DNA of 20,341 nucleotides from a virus. The stretch lies in IMG/VR virus record IMGVR_UViG_3300034375_005223, positions 1-20,341 of that record; one strand, given 5' to 3'. This document shows positions 1-7,014 of the stretch, one piece after another. The notes under the pieces are model-generated. The model was given only the letters and a program-made list of their open reading frames with translations. It searched no databases and was not told where the DNA came from. Made by a program: the position numbers and the translations under genes. Positions within the stretch are counted from its first letter, which is position 1. Every line of letters begins with the position of its first letter.

Positions 1-97
1 TCAAAATACTTTTATGATTCACTCTGACAAGATCTTGACTATTGCTGACCCTAATAGTAAACTGAAGAGTAAGTATGAGAGTCTGGTGAAGGAATGA
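1..97 (+). CDS. 3' end of an upstream gene, unidentified
   Basis: This is an open frame entering from the left edge (codons from position 2) and ending at the TGA at 95-97. The visible tail ends in the residues KSKYESLVKE. Its stop overlaps the polymerase start as ATGA (94-97), so the two are probably translationally coupled. In T4-like phages the gene just upstream of gene 43 is usually a replication or regulatory gene such as regA or 62. I cannot tell which from 31 residues, so no name is given. Confidence 0.7.
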   Translation, partial: QNTFMIHSDKILTIADPNSKLKSKYESLVKE

Positions 98-1557
98 GGT
101 TCTACACTAATGTCCAGGTGGTTGGAAACAACTTCCTGGTTCGTGGTTTTGAAAATGGTAGAAGTTTTACTATCAAAGAAGAATACCAACCAACTCTCTA
201 TGTGAAATCAAAGAAAGAGAGCAAGTGGAAAACACTTGATGGTGAAAGTGTAGAACCCATTCAACCTGGGACAGTTAGGGACTGTAGGGAGTTCTATAAG
301 AAGTATGATGATGTAGATGGATTTCCAATTTATGGGAATGAAAGATATATCTACCAATACATTTCTGATAAGTATCCAGAAGAAGAGATCAAGTTTGACA
401 TCAAAAAGATCAACTTGGTCACTATGGACATTGAGGTTCAGGCAGAGGGGGGATTCCCTGATCCTGAGTCCTGCTCTGAGGAGATGCTGACCATCTCTAT
501 TCAGGACTACAGCACCAAGCAAATCACAACTTGGGGTAGGCATCCATATGTGCCTACACAGAAGAATGTAACCTATCACCACTACAGCGATGAGGTAGAG
601 ATGCTCAATGCTTTTCTCTACTGGTGGTCTAACAATACTCCTGATGTGGTTACAGGTTGGAATGTGAGACTGTATGATATTCCATATCTTTGTGGAAGGA
701 TCAGCAGGATTATGGGTGAGAAGAAGATGAAGCAACTCTCACCTTGGGGACTGGTCAACCAGGAACAAATTACTATTACAGGAAGAGAGTTTAATGTGTT
801 TGACATTGTTGGACTCACTACACTGGATTATCTTGATCTATACAAAAAGTTCACCTATGTGAATCGTGAGTCATATAGACTGGACTTTATTGCTGAGACT
901 GAACTGGGTCAGAAGAAGTTGGATCACAGTGAGTTTGAAACCTTCAGAGACTTCTACAGAGGTAACTGGAAGAAGTTTGTTGACTACAACATTATTGACG
1001 TGGAACTGGTTGACAGGTTGGAAGAGAAACTCAAACTGATTGAACTTGCTATTACCATGGCATATGATGCCAAGGTAAACTATGTGGATGTGATGTATCA
1101 GGTGAGGATGTGGGACACTATCATTTACAATTATCTGAAGAGGAGAAACATTGTGATTCCTCAAAAAGATAGGAGTGATAAGAGTGACAAGTTTGCTGGT
1201 GCTTATGTGAAAGAACCCACACCTGGTGTTTATGATTGGGTGGCATCCTTTGACCTTAACTCTCTGTATCCACACCTTATGATGCAGTACAACATCTCAC
1301 CAGAAACCCTGGTAGAAGAGAGGCACCCATCAGTCACAGTAAATAAGATTCTAGATGAATCTGTTACCTTTGAGATGTACAAGGACTATGCAGTCTGTGC
1401 CAATGGAGCAATGTATAGGAAGGATGTGAAGGGGTTCTTACCTGAACTGATGGAGAAAATGTATGCTGAGAGGACAGTCTTCAAAAAGAAGATGCTACAA
1501 TCAAAGCAGGCATTGGTTGATATTGAGAATGAAATCAAGCGCAGGAGGAAGAAGTAA
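94..1557 (+). CDS. 43A: DNA polymerase gp43, N-terminal part (split gene)
   Basis: This is the N-terminal half of a family B, T4-type replicative polymerase (487 aa). It carries the N-terminal domain and the 3'-5' proofreading exonuclease: Exo I MDIEV (D112, E114), Exo II GWNVRLYD (N190, D195), and Exo III YNIID (D302). It then enters the palm with motif A, FDLNSLYP (386-393, catalytic D387). It stops at TAA 1555-1557, about 50 residues after NGAMYRKD (437-444), within what aligns to the first fingers helix of RB69 gp43. The tail is strongly basic (KRRRKK). Motifs B and C are missing here and lie in the next gene. The two parts total 875 aa, close to T4 gp43 (898 aa), so little seems lost. 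The start ATG overlaps the upstream stop as ATGA. An intact exonuclease and motif A argue for a working subunit rather than a decayed gene. Confidence 0.95.
   Translation: MRFYTNVQVVGNNFLVRGFENGRSFTIKEEYQPTLYVKSKKESKWKTLDGESVEPIQPGTVRDCREFYKKYDDVDGFPIYGNERYIYQYISDKYPEEEIKFDIKKINLVTMDIEVQAEGGFPDPESCSEEMLTISIQDYSTKQITTWGRHPYVPTQKNVTYHHYSDEVEMLNAFLYWWSNNTPDVVTGWNVRLYDIPYLCGRISRIMGEKKMKQLSPWGLVNQEQITITGREFNVFDIVGLTTLDYLDLYKKFTYVNRESYRLDFIAETELGQKKLDHSEFETFRDFYRGNWKKFVDYNIIDVELVDRLEEKLKLIELAITMAYDAKVNYVDVMYQVRMWDTIIYNYLKRRNIVIPQKDRSDKSDKFAGAYVKEPTPGVYDWVASFDLNSLYPHLMMQYNISPETLVEERHPSVTVNKILDESVTFEMYKDYAVCANGAMYRKDVKGFLPELMEKMYAERTVFKKKMLQSKQALVDIENEIKRRRKK
1543..1548 (+). promoter_or_regulatory. 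Strong Shine-Dalgarno site for the second polymerase gene
   Basis: AGGAGG lies inside the last codons of the first polymerase gene, 8 nt before the ATG at 1557. It is a full consensus ribosome site, unlike the start of the following uvsX, which has none. It supports real independent initiation of 43B rather than a sequencing frameshift. Confidence 0.8.
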
Positions 1558-2723
1558 TGGGATATCTAATTGGCGGCGCAGAAGAAGGACCAGAACAGGA
1601 GATTATTGCGTCTGATGATAACCCCTATGCTGGTCTATCTGATAAGGAGTTGGCAAAACTGCATCAACAAACTATCAATGATATTTCCAAGTATAATAAC
1701 TTTCAGATGGCAAGAAAGATTGCTCTGAACTCTGCTTATGGTGCTATTGGTAATCAATATTTTAGGTACTATAAGTTAGCAAATGCTGAAGCAATCACCC
1801 TTTCTGGGCAAACTTCCATCCGTTGGATTGAGAATAGGATGAACAAGTATCTAAATACTCTGTTAAAAACAGAAGATGTAGATTATGTCATCGCATCAGA
1901 CACTGACTCAATCTATATTAATTTTGGACCTCTTGTTGATAAATTTTTTAGTAATCATCTCGGCAACAAGGCTAAGCTTGTGGAGATACTTGACAAGATC
2001 TGTCAAGACAAGTTGGAACCGTTCATCGAATCCTCTTATCAAGATCTTGCGACGTATGTGAATGCATATGATCAGAAGATGCAGATGAAGCGAGAGAACA
2101 TTGCTGATCGTGGAATCTGGACTGCTAAGAAGAGATACATTCTCAATGTGTGGGATAGTGAGGGTGTTAGGTATGATGAACCCAAACTGAAGATTATGGG
2201 TATTGAGGCAGTTAAATCCTCTACACCTGCTCCCTGTAGGAAGATGATTAAGGATGCTCTCAAACTGATGATGGAGGGCACAGAAGAGGATGTGATTGAT
2301 TTTATTGATGATGCCAGAGCAAAGTTCCGGAGAATGAAACCAGAGGAGATTGCTTTCCCCAGAACAGTATCTGATGTCTTAAAGCACAGGTCACATTCCA
2401 CAATTTATGGAAAGGGATGCCCTATTCATGTGCGGGGAGCTCTTCTATATAATCATTACATCAAAGAGAAGAACCTGACTAATAAGTATTCTTCTATCAA
2501 TAATGGAGAGAAAATCAAGTTCGTCTATCTCAAAAAGGCAAACCCTATCAGAGAGAATGTTATTTCCTTTATATCTGATTTCCCTTTTGAACTTGGTGTT
2601 GACAAGTACATTGACTATGACCTACAATTTGACAAAGCTTTCTTGGAACCTGTTAAGGTGATTCTTGATGCTATTGGTTGGAATGTAGAAAAAGTTGTAA
2701 ACCTAGAGTTATTTTTTGGCTAA
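1557..2723 (+). CDS. 43B: DNA polymerase gp43, C-terminal part (split gene)
   Basis: This is the C-terminal half of the T4-type polymerase (388 aa), holding the second fingers helix, the rest of the palm, and the thumb. Motif B is MARKIALNSAYG, with K54, N58 and Y61 corresponding to the nucleotide-binding K560, N564 and Y567 of RB69 gp43. Motif C is SDTDSIY with catalytic D115 and D117. The KKRY motif is at 191-194. The C-terminus (NLELFFG) resembles the short hydrophobic clamp-binding tail of T4-type polymerases. The start overlaps the previous stop as TAATG and has AGGAGG 8 nt upstream. The first 20 residues are acidic (GAEEGPEQE), opposite in charge to the basic tail of the N-terminal half, which might help the halves associate (inference). 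No intein motif is seen at either edge. Neither half alone has a complete active site, so function requires assembly of both. Confidence 0.95.
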   Translation: MGYLIGGAEEGPEQEIIASDDNPYAGLSDKELAKLHQQTINDISKYNNFQMARKIALNSAYGAIGNQYFRYYKLANAEAITLSGQTSIRWIENRMNKYLNTLLKTEDVDYVIASDTDSIYINFGPLVDKFFSNHLGNKAKLVEILDKICQDKLEPFIESSYQDLATYVNAYDQKMQMKRENIADRGIWTAKKRYILNVWDSEGVRYDEPKLKIMGIEAVKSSTPAPCRKMIKDALKLMMEGTEEDVIDFIDDARAKFRRMKPEEIAFPRTVSDVLKHRSHSTIYGKGCPIHVRGALLYNHYIKEKNLTNKYSSINNGEKIKFVYLKKANPIRENVISFISDFPFELGVDKYIDYDLQFDKAFLEPVKVILDAIGWNVEKVVNLELFFG

Positions 2724-3724
2724 TGGATTTCCTTAAAGACATTGTAAAAGAGATTGGTGATGACTATACCAAACTCGCATCAGACATAGATGAAACTGAA
2801 ACTTATGTGGACACAGGTTCGTACATTTTTAATGCACTGGTTTCAGGTAGTGTATTTGGTGGTGTATCTGGGGATAAGATTACTGCTATTGCTGGAGAGT
2901 CTTCTACTGGAAAGACTTTCTTCTCTCTCGCTGTGGTTAAGAATTTTCTTGATTCTAACCCCGATGGTTATTGTCTCTACTTTGATACTGAGGCCGCTGT
3001 TAATAAATCCCTACTTGAGTCTAGGGGTATTGACCTCAACAGGTTAGTTGTTGTTAATGTTGTAACAATTGAAGAGTTTCGTGGCAAAGCTCTCAAAGCA
3101 GTAGATATATACCTTAAGAAGTCTCCAGAAGATCGCAAACCTTGTATGTTTGTGCTAGACTCTTTGGGTATGCTTTCCACTGAGAAAGAAATTACTGATG
3201 CACTGAACGACAAACAAGTTCGTGACATGACCAAATCACAATTGGTCAAAGGAGCATTCAGAATGCTTACTCTCAAGTTGGGTCAAGCAAAAATTCCAAT
3301 GATCGTTACCAACCACACCTACGATGTTATCGGCGCTTACGTACCAACTAAAGAAATGGGGGGAGGCAGCGGACTCAAGTACGCAGCGTCTACAATCATT
3401 TATCTCAGCAAGAAAAAAGAAAAGGATGGAACAGAAATTGTCGGCAATCTTATCAAAGCTAAGACTGCTAAGTCGCGTTTGAGTAAGGAGAACAAAGATG
3501 TTACAGTACGTCTTTACTATGACGAGCGTGGTCTTGATCGTTATTACGGTCTTCTTGAACTCGGTGAACTGGGCGGTCTCTGGAAGAATGTCGCAGGACG
3601 ATATGAAATTGATGGTAAGAAGATCTATGCCAAGCAAATTCTCAAAGAACCTGAGGAGTACTTTACTCCTGAAGTAATGGAACAGTTGGATCAGATCGCT
3701 AAGAAGGAATTTAGTTATGGATAG
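2723..3724 (+). CDS. uvsX: UvsX, RecA-like recombinase
   Basis: This is the phage strand-exchange protein (333 aa). It polymerises on single-stranded DNA and drives recombination, recombination-dependent replication and repair. It has Walker A GESSTGKT (58-65), Walker B MFVLDS (142-147), and a conserved glycine-rich stretch EMGGGSGLKYA (211-221) in the L2/DNA-binding region. I chose the ATG at 2723 (MDFLKD), which gives a TAATG overlap with 43B; an in-frame ATG at 2678 would overlap 43B by 46 nt. There is no good Shine-Dalgarno, suggesting stop-start reinitiation. It sits between polymerase and helicase as in other T4-like phages. Bases about 3300-3600 are rich in CpG, unlike the surrounding DNA. 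Confidence 0.95.
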   Translation: MDFLKDIVKEIGDDYTKLASDIDETETYVDTGSYIFNALVSGSVFGGVSGDKITAIAGESSTGKTFFSLAVVKNFLDSNPDGYCLYFDTEAAVNKSLLESRGIDLNRLVVVNVVTIEEFRGKALKAVDIYLKKSPEDRKPCMFVLDSLGMLSTEKEITDALNDKQVRDMTKSQLVKGAFRMLTLKLGQAKIPMIVTNHTYDVIGAYVPTKEMGGGSGLKYAASTIIYLSKKKEKDGTEIVGNLIKAKTAKSRLSKENKDVTVRLYYDERGLDRYYGLLELGELGGLWKNVAGRYEIDGKKIYAKQILKEPEEYFTPEVMEQLDQIAKKEFSYG

Positions 3725-5090
3725 AGTTGAGTTTCTTGTTCTCAAGAACCTTTTACATAATGAAGAATATCTGAGGAAAGTAATTCCTTTTATCAAATCT
3801 GAATATTTTCAGGATTTTAATCAAAAAGTTCTCTATGAAGAGATACATAGTTTTGTATCTCAGTACAATGAGATGCCAACAAAAGAAGTTCTCAATATTG
3901 AGGTAGAGAAAAGAAAGGATATCAATGAAACTTCCTTCAAAGAAATTTCTCATCTGATCAAACACCTTGATAGTGAACCTGCAGAAATAGAATGGTTGAT
4001 GAACACCACTGAGAAGTGGTGTCGTGATCGTGCCATTTATTTGGCACTGATGGAGTCTATTCAAATCGCTGATGGTGGTAATGAGAAGAAAACTCCTGAC
4101 GCCATCCCATCAATCCTTTCTGATGCTCTTGCAGTTTCTTTTGATAACCATGTAGGACATGATTACCTTCAGGACTATGTTGAAAGGTACGAATTATACA
4201 ATAAAAAGGAAGAACGGATCGAGTTCGACCTGGAATACTTTAACAAGATTACAAAGGGTGGCCTTCCAAACAAAACACTCAATATTGCTCTCGCTGGCAC
4301 TGGTGTTGGTAAGTCTCTGTTTATGTGTCATGTCGCAAGCAGTGTGCTACTCCAAGGCAAGAACGTACTATACATCACGCTTGAAATGGCTGAAGAAAGA
4401 ATTGCGGAGAGAATTGATGCTAATCTTTTGAATGTCAATATTCAAGACATTGCTGGATTGCCCAAGCAGATGTTTGAAACTAAGGTAAATAATCTTGCTA
4501 AGAAGACTCAAGGAACTCTGATTATTAAAGAGTATCCTACTGCTTCAGCACATTGTGGTCACTTTAAGGGATTACTCAATGAGCTTGCTCTTAAGAAATC
4601 ATTTAGACCTGATATTATTTTCATTGATTACCTTAATATATGTGCTTCCAGCAGGTATAGCAAGATGGGCAATGTCAATTCATATAGCTATATCAAAGCA
4701 ATTGCTGAAGAGCTTCGAGGATTGGCTGTTGAGGCAAACGTCCCTATCGTTTCTGCCACGCAGACCACTCGCTCTGGTTTTGGTAGCAGTGACGTTGAAC
4801 TTACTGATACTTCTGAATCCTTTGGTTTGCCTGCTACTGCTGATCTTATGTTTGCCCTTATTTCTACTGATGACCTGGAAGGGCTCGGACAGATACTTGT
4901 GAAGCAACTAAAGAACAGATATAATGACCCTACAATCTACAAGAGATTTGTTGTGGGCATTGACAGGGCAAAGATGCGACTATATGACTGTGAGCAATCT
5001 GCTCAAGATGACTTGCTTGACAGCAAGAAGGAAGAAGAGTATAGTTATGAGGAAAAACCAAAGAAATCATTTGATGGATTTAAATTCTAA
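3717..5090 (+). CDS. 41: gp41 replicative DNA helicase (DnaB-like)
   Basis: This is a hexameric 5'-3' replicative helicase (457 aa) that pairs with primase gp61, encoded about 8.4 kb downstream. The N-terminal helical domain spans roughly residues 1-150 and the RecA-like ATPase core follows. Walker A is AGTGVGKS (193-200), Walker B is IIFIDYL (300-306), and SATQTTRSG (346-354) is the sensor/H4-like segment. The C-terminal tail is charged and ends in FDGFKF. It overlaps uvsX by 8 nt. Gene 41 is a known insertion point for fractured split inteins in marine phage DNA, but here it is continuous with no intein block. CpG-rich patches occur near the Walker A region (about 4190-4400) and at about 4710-4800. 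Confidence 0.95.
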   Translation: MDRVEFLVLKNLLHNEEYLRKVIPFIKSEYFQDFNQKVLYEEIHSFVSQYNEMPTKEVLNIEVEKRKDINETSFKEISHLIKHLDSEPAEIEWLMNTTEKWCRDRAIYLALMESIQIADGGNEKKTPDAIPSILSDALAVSFDNHVGHDYLQDYVERYELYNKKEERIEFDLEYFNKITKGGLPNKTLNIALAGTGVGKSLFMCHVASSVLLQGKNVLYITLEMAEERIAERIDANLLNVNIQDIAGLPKQMFETKVNNLAKKTQGTLIIKEYPTASAHCGHFKGLLNELALKKSFRPDIIFIDYLNICASSRYSKMGNVNSYSYIKAIAEELRGLAVEANVPIVSATQTTRSGFGSSDVELTDTSESFGLPATADLMFALISTDDLEGLGQILVKQLKNRYNDPTIYKRFVVGIDRAKMRLYDCEQSAQDDLLDSKKEEEYSYEEKPKKSFDGFKF

Positions 5091-5374
5091 TGGGACTAAC
5101 AACTAAAAAGTTACAATCACAATTAGTTGCTAGTGAACCTCCCCATTATTTTGAGGTCAGAGATACTAGAGGAGAAAGACACTGCCATTGTGGATCTGAA
5201 GAAGATGCACAAAGGATATGTGAAATGTATTGGGCATATGATTACACATATGTTAAAGTTTATCCACCTATACCAGAAACTGTAAATGTCCAACACACAG
5301 TTATGGATCCTGATCCACAACTATCTGAACAAAAAATTCTACCTGAATCACAACAACAACCATTAAATCTATGA
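5090..5374 (+). CDS. Small hypothetical protein with a Cys/His motif
   Basis: This is an unrecognised 94-residue protein. The start is coupled to gp41 by TAATG. The middle contains RHCHCGSEEDAQRICEMYW, in which C32, C34 and C44 with nearby His could bind a metal, although the spacing is not a classic zinc finger. The C-terminal third is low-complexity and rich in Pro, Gln and Glu. No signal peptide or membrane segment is present. The position between helicase and a MazG-like gene suggests early expression with the replication genes. The function is unknown. Confidence 0.75.
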   Translation: MGLTTKKLQSQLVASEPPHYFEVRDTRGERHCHCGSEEDAQRICEMYWAYDYTYVKVYPPIPETVNVQHTVMDPDPQLSEQKILPESQQQPLNL

Positions 5375-5763
5375 ACAACTACATTGACTTTGTAAAACAA
5401 ACCACTAGTGCTGCTAGTCTTGATTATCCAGTCTTAGCAGCACGTCTTGCTGAACTGGAAGCAAATGGGACTAATGTAAGTCAACTGCTGACTGCTTCTC
5501 TTGGACTGACTGCTGAAGCAGGTGAGTTCACTGAAGTGGTTAAAAAGATCTTCCTGCAGGGCAAACCCTACACTGAAGAGAATGTCTTCCACATGAAGCG
5601 TGAGTTGGGTGATATCTGCTGGTATTTGGCACAAGCATTCATGGCATTGGATACCAACTTTGATGAGATTCTTGATATGAACATTGAGAAACTCAGTGCA
5701 AGATATCCTGAAGGAACATTTAATGCTTATTATTCTGAAAATCGTAAGGAGGGAGACCTGTGA
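5371..5763 (+). CDS. mazG: MazG-like nucleoside triphosphate pyrophosphohydrolase
   Basis: This is a small all-alpha NTP pyrophosphohydrolase of the MazG type (130 aa), which converts (d)NTPs to (d)NMPs and pyrophosphate. The metal-binding pattern is visible: AEAGEFTE (E49, E52) on one helix and KRELGD (E78, D81) on the next, followed by the conserved NIEKLSARYP (104-113). Cyanophage MazG proteins are thought to adjust host nucleotide pools, with dGTP and dCTP reported as preferred substrates for one studied enzyme; the substrate here is unknown. It overlaps the previous gene by ATGA and the next by GTGA. The ends match a complete single-domain protein. Confidence 0.85.
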   Translation: MNNYIDFVKQTTSAASLDYPVLAARLAELEANGTNVSQLLTASLGLTAEAGEFTEVVKKIFLQGKPYTEENVFHMKRELGDICWYLAQAFMALDTNFDEILDMNIEKLSARYPEGTFNAYYSENRKEGDL

Positions 5764-5945
5764 AAAAAGTAACTATTGATATGCCTGTTCGTGCTGCAGC
5801 AGCAGTTCGTCAGGTCCTGTTTGAATCTCAGAAAGGATATGGAACTGAATATGTTCCTGATCGTGTTTTTGAAATTCGTGAAGTAATTACTGACCTTGAT
5901 GATGCTATTACCCAGGTATTAGAAAATGAAAATACTGACTCTTGA
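5760..5945 (+). CDS. Small hypothetical protein (GTG start)
   Basis: This 61-residue protein is of unknown function. The GTG at 5760 overlaps the mazG stop (GTGA), and AAGGAGG at about 5746-5752 sits at a suitable distance, which decides the start. The protein is acidic towards the end (DLDDAITQVLENENTDS) and looks soluble, with a predicted alpha-beta pattern (KKVTIDMPV then a helix). It overlaps the next gene by 20 nt. No motif is recognised. Confidence 0.7.
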   Translation: MKKVTIDMPVRAAAAVRQVLFESQKGYGTEYVPDRVFEIREVITDLDDAITQVLENENTDS

Positions 5946-6141
5946 AGATTATCAAAAGGCAGGTGAAACCTTTTGGCCAAAGTATTGGTATGTTGCCAAA
6001 GAACTTGGTGAAGGAGCAAAACCTGAGGACATTCTAAAGGTTATGGAAGCTGTTGGTGGCGTCGCTCTGAAAATGAAATTGGAAGAGGGTCCAAATCCAT
6101 TTGGATTTAATAAAAAGCAAGATAATGCTGACTCTATTTAA
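5926..6141 (+). CDS. Small hypothetical protein
   Basis: This 71-residue soluble protein is of unknown function. It is mostly helical by composition and contains AKELGEGAKPEDILKVMEAV (24-43). The ATG at 5926 lies inside the end of the preceding gene (20-nt overlap). It is the last confident gene of the replication block; after its stop comes the hairpin-rich stretch that leads to the first late promoter. Confidence 0.7.
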   Translation: MKILTLEDYQKAGETFWPKYWYVAKELGEGAKPEDILKVMEAVGGVALKMKLEEGPNPFGFNKKQDNADSI

Positions 6142-6331
6142 TTATCTGACAGCATTTTGGTCAGTTGTAGTTATCAACTGTATCAAACCAGTGAACTGGG
6201 AATACTGTCTCCCAGTTCATGAATGGTTGTTGCCAGACATTCAACAGGGGATTGAGATATATCTTAATCCCTCCTCTTTATATCAAGAGGAAAGAGAATA
6301 TTTGAAGAATATAAATAAAGAAAGGAAATAG
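6125..6331 (+). CDS. Possible small membrane protein (uncertain)
   Basis: This open frame of 68 residues starts from ATG 6125; an in-frame ATG at 6101 would add 8 residues. The N-terminus is hydrophobic (LFNYLTAFWSVVVINCI), compatible with one membrane helix, and the C-terminus is charged. Against it: the start has no good ribosome site, and most of the frame lies under several perfect inverted repeats (6146-6291), which is unusual for coding DNA. It could be a real small protein whose mRNA is strongly folded, or an open frame through a non-coding structured RNA. The late promoter at 6310-6317 lies inside its last codons. Confidence 0.45.
   Translation: MLTLFNYLTAFWSVVVINCIKPVNWEYCLPVHEWLLPDIQQGIEIYLNPSSLYQEEREYLKNINKERK
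6146..6180 (+). repeat. Two overlapping inverted repeats (alternative hairpins)
   Basis: CTGAC (6146-6150) pairs with GTCAG (6160-6164), and CAGTTG (6162-6167) pairs with CAACTG (6175-6180). They share bases 6162-6164, so the two stems exclude each other. Each alone is weak; they matter because stronger hairpins follow. Confidence 0.45.
6192..6219 (+). repeat. Perfect 10-bp hairpin
   Basis: TGAACTGGGA (6192-6201) pairs perfectly with TCCCAGTTCA (6210-6219) around an 8-nt loop. A competing small stem, CCAG (6188-6191) with CTGG (6196-6199), could form first. There is no T-run after it, so it is not a standard terminator. Confidence 0.8.
6248..6271 (+). repeat. 11-bp hairpin with one G-U pair
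   Basis: GGGATTGAGAT (6248-6258) pairs with ATCTTAATCCC (6261-6271), with one G-U wobble. Realistically this is about 10 bp with a 4-nt loop. It abuts the next hairpin with no gap. Confidence 0.8.
6272..6291 (+). repeat. Perfect 7-bp hairpin adjoining the previous one
   Basis: TCCTCTT (6272-6278) pairs with AAGAGGA (6285-6291) around TATATC. It could stack coaxially on the preceding stem. The late promoter box begins 19 nt further on. Confidence 0.75.
6310..6317 (+). promoter_or_regulatory. T4-type late promoter
   Basis: TATAAATA is an exact match to the T4 late promoter octamer, which is read by host RNA polymerase with the phage late sigma factor (gp55 type). Transcription would start about 6 nt downstream, just before the 6344 gene, opening the late block. 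Confidence 0.75.
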
Positions 6332-6343
6332 TAATTGCGAAAA

Positions 6344-7006
6344 ATGTCTTCATCAATGCGTAACTTCTTGGAAGCATATAGTGCTGTCCATAATACAGAA
6401 GCAAAAGAAGAATTTTATTCTCAAAGAGATCTAATCAGTGAGATGAACACTGCTTCTCTTACTGATAATGATCTTCGTGAAATTGCTGAAGAAATTTGTG
6501 AAGAACTCTTTTCTAAAGGATATAAAATTCAAGAAGCAGCTGATATCCTTTCGGAGATTCTTTCAGAAGGTGACAATGCTGGAAGAAATGCTAAACTCTC
6601 CAGACTGTTTGATGCATTTGCTGAGACATTCAATCGCATCCAATCAAAAGCAAATCAACTTGAAGCATTTGCTCAATACAGAAATTCCAAGAGACTTCAG
6701 GAAACTTGGTCTGCTAGATTCAATCAAGAGAAGAGAATCAAGAGACATCATAATGCTCTGGTAGCAGAAGATGTTTCTGGTGTGAAGAAGGGTCTTCTCC
6801 AAATGGTTGAACTTCATAGCCAAAAGGAAAATGAAGTAACTGAAGGCAAGAAAGCAAAGCCTGACTATCTTGACTTTGATGGTGATGGCAATGAGAAAGA
6901 GTCAATGAAGAAGGCTCTAAAGGATAAGAAGAAAGTCAAAGAAGAGTTGGAAGCAACTGGTAAGTTTTCTGAGCAAGAGATTGAGGCACTGATTGAAAAG
7001 ATCTGA
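6344..7006 (+). CDS. Probable virion or prohead-associated protein, hypothetical
   Basis: This 220-residue protein is expressed from the late promoter 27 nt upstream. The start is either ATG 6344 (MSSSMRNFLEAY) or an in-frame TTG at 6335; AAGGA at 6322-6326 fits the TTG better by spacing, so the start is not settled. The N-terminus (MRNFLEAY) resembles the short F-x-x-FL-x-EA type peptide found in head-targeted proteins. Residues 40-130 are helical and charged. Near the C-terminus, YLDFDGDGNEKESMKKALKD (175-194) resembles an EF-hand or dockerin-type calcium loop (D178, D180, D182, N184) followed by a basic helix. As I recall, similar tails occur in other proteins of marine T4-like phages. The exact role is unknown. 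Confidence 0.8.
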   Translation: MSSSMRNFLEAYSAVHNTEAKEEFYSQRDLISEMNTASLTDNDLREIAEEICEELFSKGYKIQEAADILSEILSEGDNAGRNAKLSRLFDAFAETFNRIQSKANQLEAFAQYRNSKRLQETWSARFNQEKRIKRHHNALVAEDVSGVKKGLLQMVELHSQKENEVTEGKKAKPDYLDFDGDGNEKESMKKALKDKKKVKEELEATGKFSEQEIEALIEKI

Positions 7007-7014
7007 GGTGACCA

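Noticed and set aside
1500-1620. Split intein at the polymerase break
   Set aside because: No Cys/Ser at the junction and no intein blocks; the N-terminus of the second half is plain acidic sequence and the flanks align with the fingers region.
208-3796. Several open frames on the - strand
   Set aside because: They lie opposite polymerase and uvsX, carry no recognisable motifs, and have no promoter or ribosome sites.
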